A stretch of DNA of 6,860 nucleotides from JBAZOY01 sp041648505 (GTDB lineage: Bacteria > Desulfobacterota > Syntrophia > Syntrophales > CG2-30-49-12), in the NCBI GenBank assembly GCA_041648505.1, contig JBAZOY010000101.1, positions 1 to 6,860 of the forward strand. The letters are read 5' to 3'. This document shows positions 6,404 to 6,860 of the stretch, piece after piece (the stretch's first letter is position 1; every line of letters starts with the position of its first letter). Position numbers and translations under genes: made by a program. The notes beneath the pieces were generated by a model. That model had not been told where the DNA came from and made no database searches. It saw only the letters and a list, made by a program, of their open reading frames with translations.

Positions 6404-6414
6404 GAAACCACTCC

Positions 6415-6567
6415 TTTTTTATTGCGTAAGTCTTTAATCTCTTTTGCATCTATAATCTCTATACTAATAAGCTTTCCATCTTTATCGAAATCAGCATAAA
6501 CACCCGGTTTAATAGTCACGGTCTCTGCTGATTTTTTTTCTATCTCTACAAAATATATATACGGTTG
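6415..6567 (-). pseudogene. DUF2283-like small protein remnant
   Basis: The frame after a TGA at 6568-6570 encodes YFVEIEKKSAETVTIKPGV, then YADFDKDGKLISIEIIDAKE, which closely fits the second half of DUF2283 proteins (glutamate-rich strand, PGV, DFDxDGxLxGIEIxDA). The usual N-terminal strand with a start codon (M..YDxExDxLYI) is missing; the first in-frame start is GTG at 6519 with only a weak GAGA before it. At the 3' end the frame does not stop but runs on as an out-of-frame shadow of the antitoxin gene to 6226. A TAA in a neighbouring frame just before the antitoxin ribosome site may be the original stop. I treat it as a remnant. A functional short protein from GTG 6519 is the alternative. 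Confidence 0.5.
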
Positions 6568-6571
6568 TCAA
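6543..6571 (-). promoter_or_regulatory. possible weak promoter for the toxin-antitoxin cluster
   Basis: On the minus strand a perfect TTGACA (6566-6571) is followed after 17 nt by TAGAGA, a poor -10. Between them is an alternating TATATATA run. Position upstream of the antitoxin gene is sensible, but it overlaps the DUF2283-like frame and the -10 matches only three of six consensus bases. The rest of 6572-6657 shows nothing I can name. Confidence 0.2.
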
Positions 6572-6657
6572 TGGGAATGAAATGTATACCATTTATGTGA
6601 ATTGAAAAAGCTACCATAACAAAATGGAAGACGCTTGATTTGGGAGGGTGTTAACTG

Positions 6658-6686
6658 TTTCACCCCCTGTGGGTGAAAGATTTTTT
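6658..6686 (+). terminator. hairpin terminator, U-tract on plus strand
   Basis: TTTCACCC (6658-6665) pairs perfectly with GGGTGAAA (6671-6678) around a five-base loop. GA and six T follow on the plus strand, a good intrinsic terminator shape. It lies 40 nt beyond the sat stop, but in sat's own direction (minus) the hairpin is followed by AACAGTTAAC, with no U-run. It may act as a processing or stability hairpin for sat mRNA, or as a terminator for unseen plus-strand transcription. Confidence 0.5.
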
Positions 6687-6724
6687 ATTTGATCAGGGCT
6701 GGCATGGGGCCGACACTTTATTGG

Positions 6725-6860
6725 TTATTTATCGAGTGACTGGCAGTAGTTGATTAGTATGTCAGCTACTTCGGGACGTGAAAACTCCTTCGGAGGTTTC
6801 TGCCCTGCACCAAGCATTTCGCGAACTTTGGTTCCGGAAAGAAGGACAAAGTCATCTTTG
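6725..6860 (-). CDS. sat: ATP sulfurylase (sulfate adenylyltransferase), 3' end
   Basis: Only the last 45 codons are inside the window; the gene begins to the right. The translation KDDFVLLSGTKVREMLGAG followed by PPKEFSRPEVADILINY matches the conserved C-terminus of single-chain ATP sulfurylases, where SGTKVREML and the P-x-EFSRPEV segment close the catalytic domain. The enzyme makes adenosine phosphosulfate from ATP and sulfate, or runs in reverse in sulfur oxidisers, in the cytoplasm. There is no C-terminal APS-kinase domain: the protein stops 12 residues after PEVAD. This homohexameric/dimeric sat type is the one used for dissimilatory sulfate reduction, but assimilatory and oxidative users have it too, so lifestyle is only suggested. 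The neighbours to the left are unrelated sugar and toxin-antitoxin genes. Confidence 0.88.
   Translation of the reverse strand, partial: KDDFVLLSGTKVREMLGAGQKPPKEFSRPEVADILINYCQSLDK

Noticed and set aside
6226..6415. The lower part of the DUF2283-like frame as a real C-terminal extension
   Set aside because: It is out of frame with, and fully overlaps, the antitoxin gene. Its composition (GVVSWKPLKKPCSW) does not look like a conserved domain.
1..6860. CRISPR array, tRNA, rRNA or a complete insertion sequence
   Set aside because: I saw no regularly spaced repeats, no tRNA-like cloverleaf, no transposase similarity and no terminal inverted repeats with target duplications.

Overview
The window is a minus-strand-dominated piece of bacterial chromosome carrying the genes for CDP-3,6-dideoxyhexose (paratose/tyvelose type) nucleotide sugars used in O-antigen or related surface glycans. 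The locus looks decayed and mosaic. The right edge holds the last ~45 codons of an ATP sulfurylase (sat). That gene, the moderate GC content and the density of small toxin-antitoxin genes would fit a sulfate-reducing or related delta-type proteobacterium, but the organism cannot be fixed from this sequence.

Layout, right to left in the direction of minus-strand transcription. (1) 3' end of sat, then ~160 nt of non-coding DNA with one strong hairpin. (2) A small toxin-antitoxin cluster: a DUF2283-like remnant, an antitoxin gene and a PemK/MazF-like toxin gene. The toxin frame runs without a stop into the N-terminal part of rfbH. (3) rfbH, broken by the toxin fusion and by a single-base frameshift, then rfbG and rfbF. 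(4) A palindromic intergenic element and a DUF433/DUF5615 (PIN-like) toxin-antitoxin pair. (5) A diverged second copy of the 3' end of rfbF. (6) A CDP-paratose/abequose synthase-like reductase (rfbS/prt), translationally coupled to a CDP-tyvelose 2-epimerase gene (rfbE/tyv). rfbE survives only as its first third, because it is joined tail to tail with a plus-strand fragment of an AAA ATPase (DUF4143 type).

Together the intact locus would make: glucose-1-P to CDP-glucose (RfbF), to CDP-4-keto-6-deoxyglucose (RfbG), to the 3-deoxy intermediate (RfbH), to CDP-paratose (RfbS), to CDP-tyvelose (RfbE). As read here, rfbH is frameshifted, rfbE is truncated, rfbS seems to have a short internal deletion, and rfbF has lost its last four codons to a nonsense change. 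The pathway is therefore probably not functional from this copy alone.

I see no convincing new multi-gene system. The notable content is the set of junctions: an in-frame toxin-RfbH chimera, a diverged partial duplication of rfbF flanking a toxin-antitoxin pair, and the rfbE/ATPase junction. These suggest repeated recombination between two related sugar loci and mobile toxin-antitoxin or ATPase modules.
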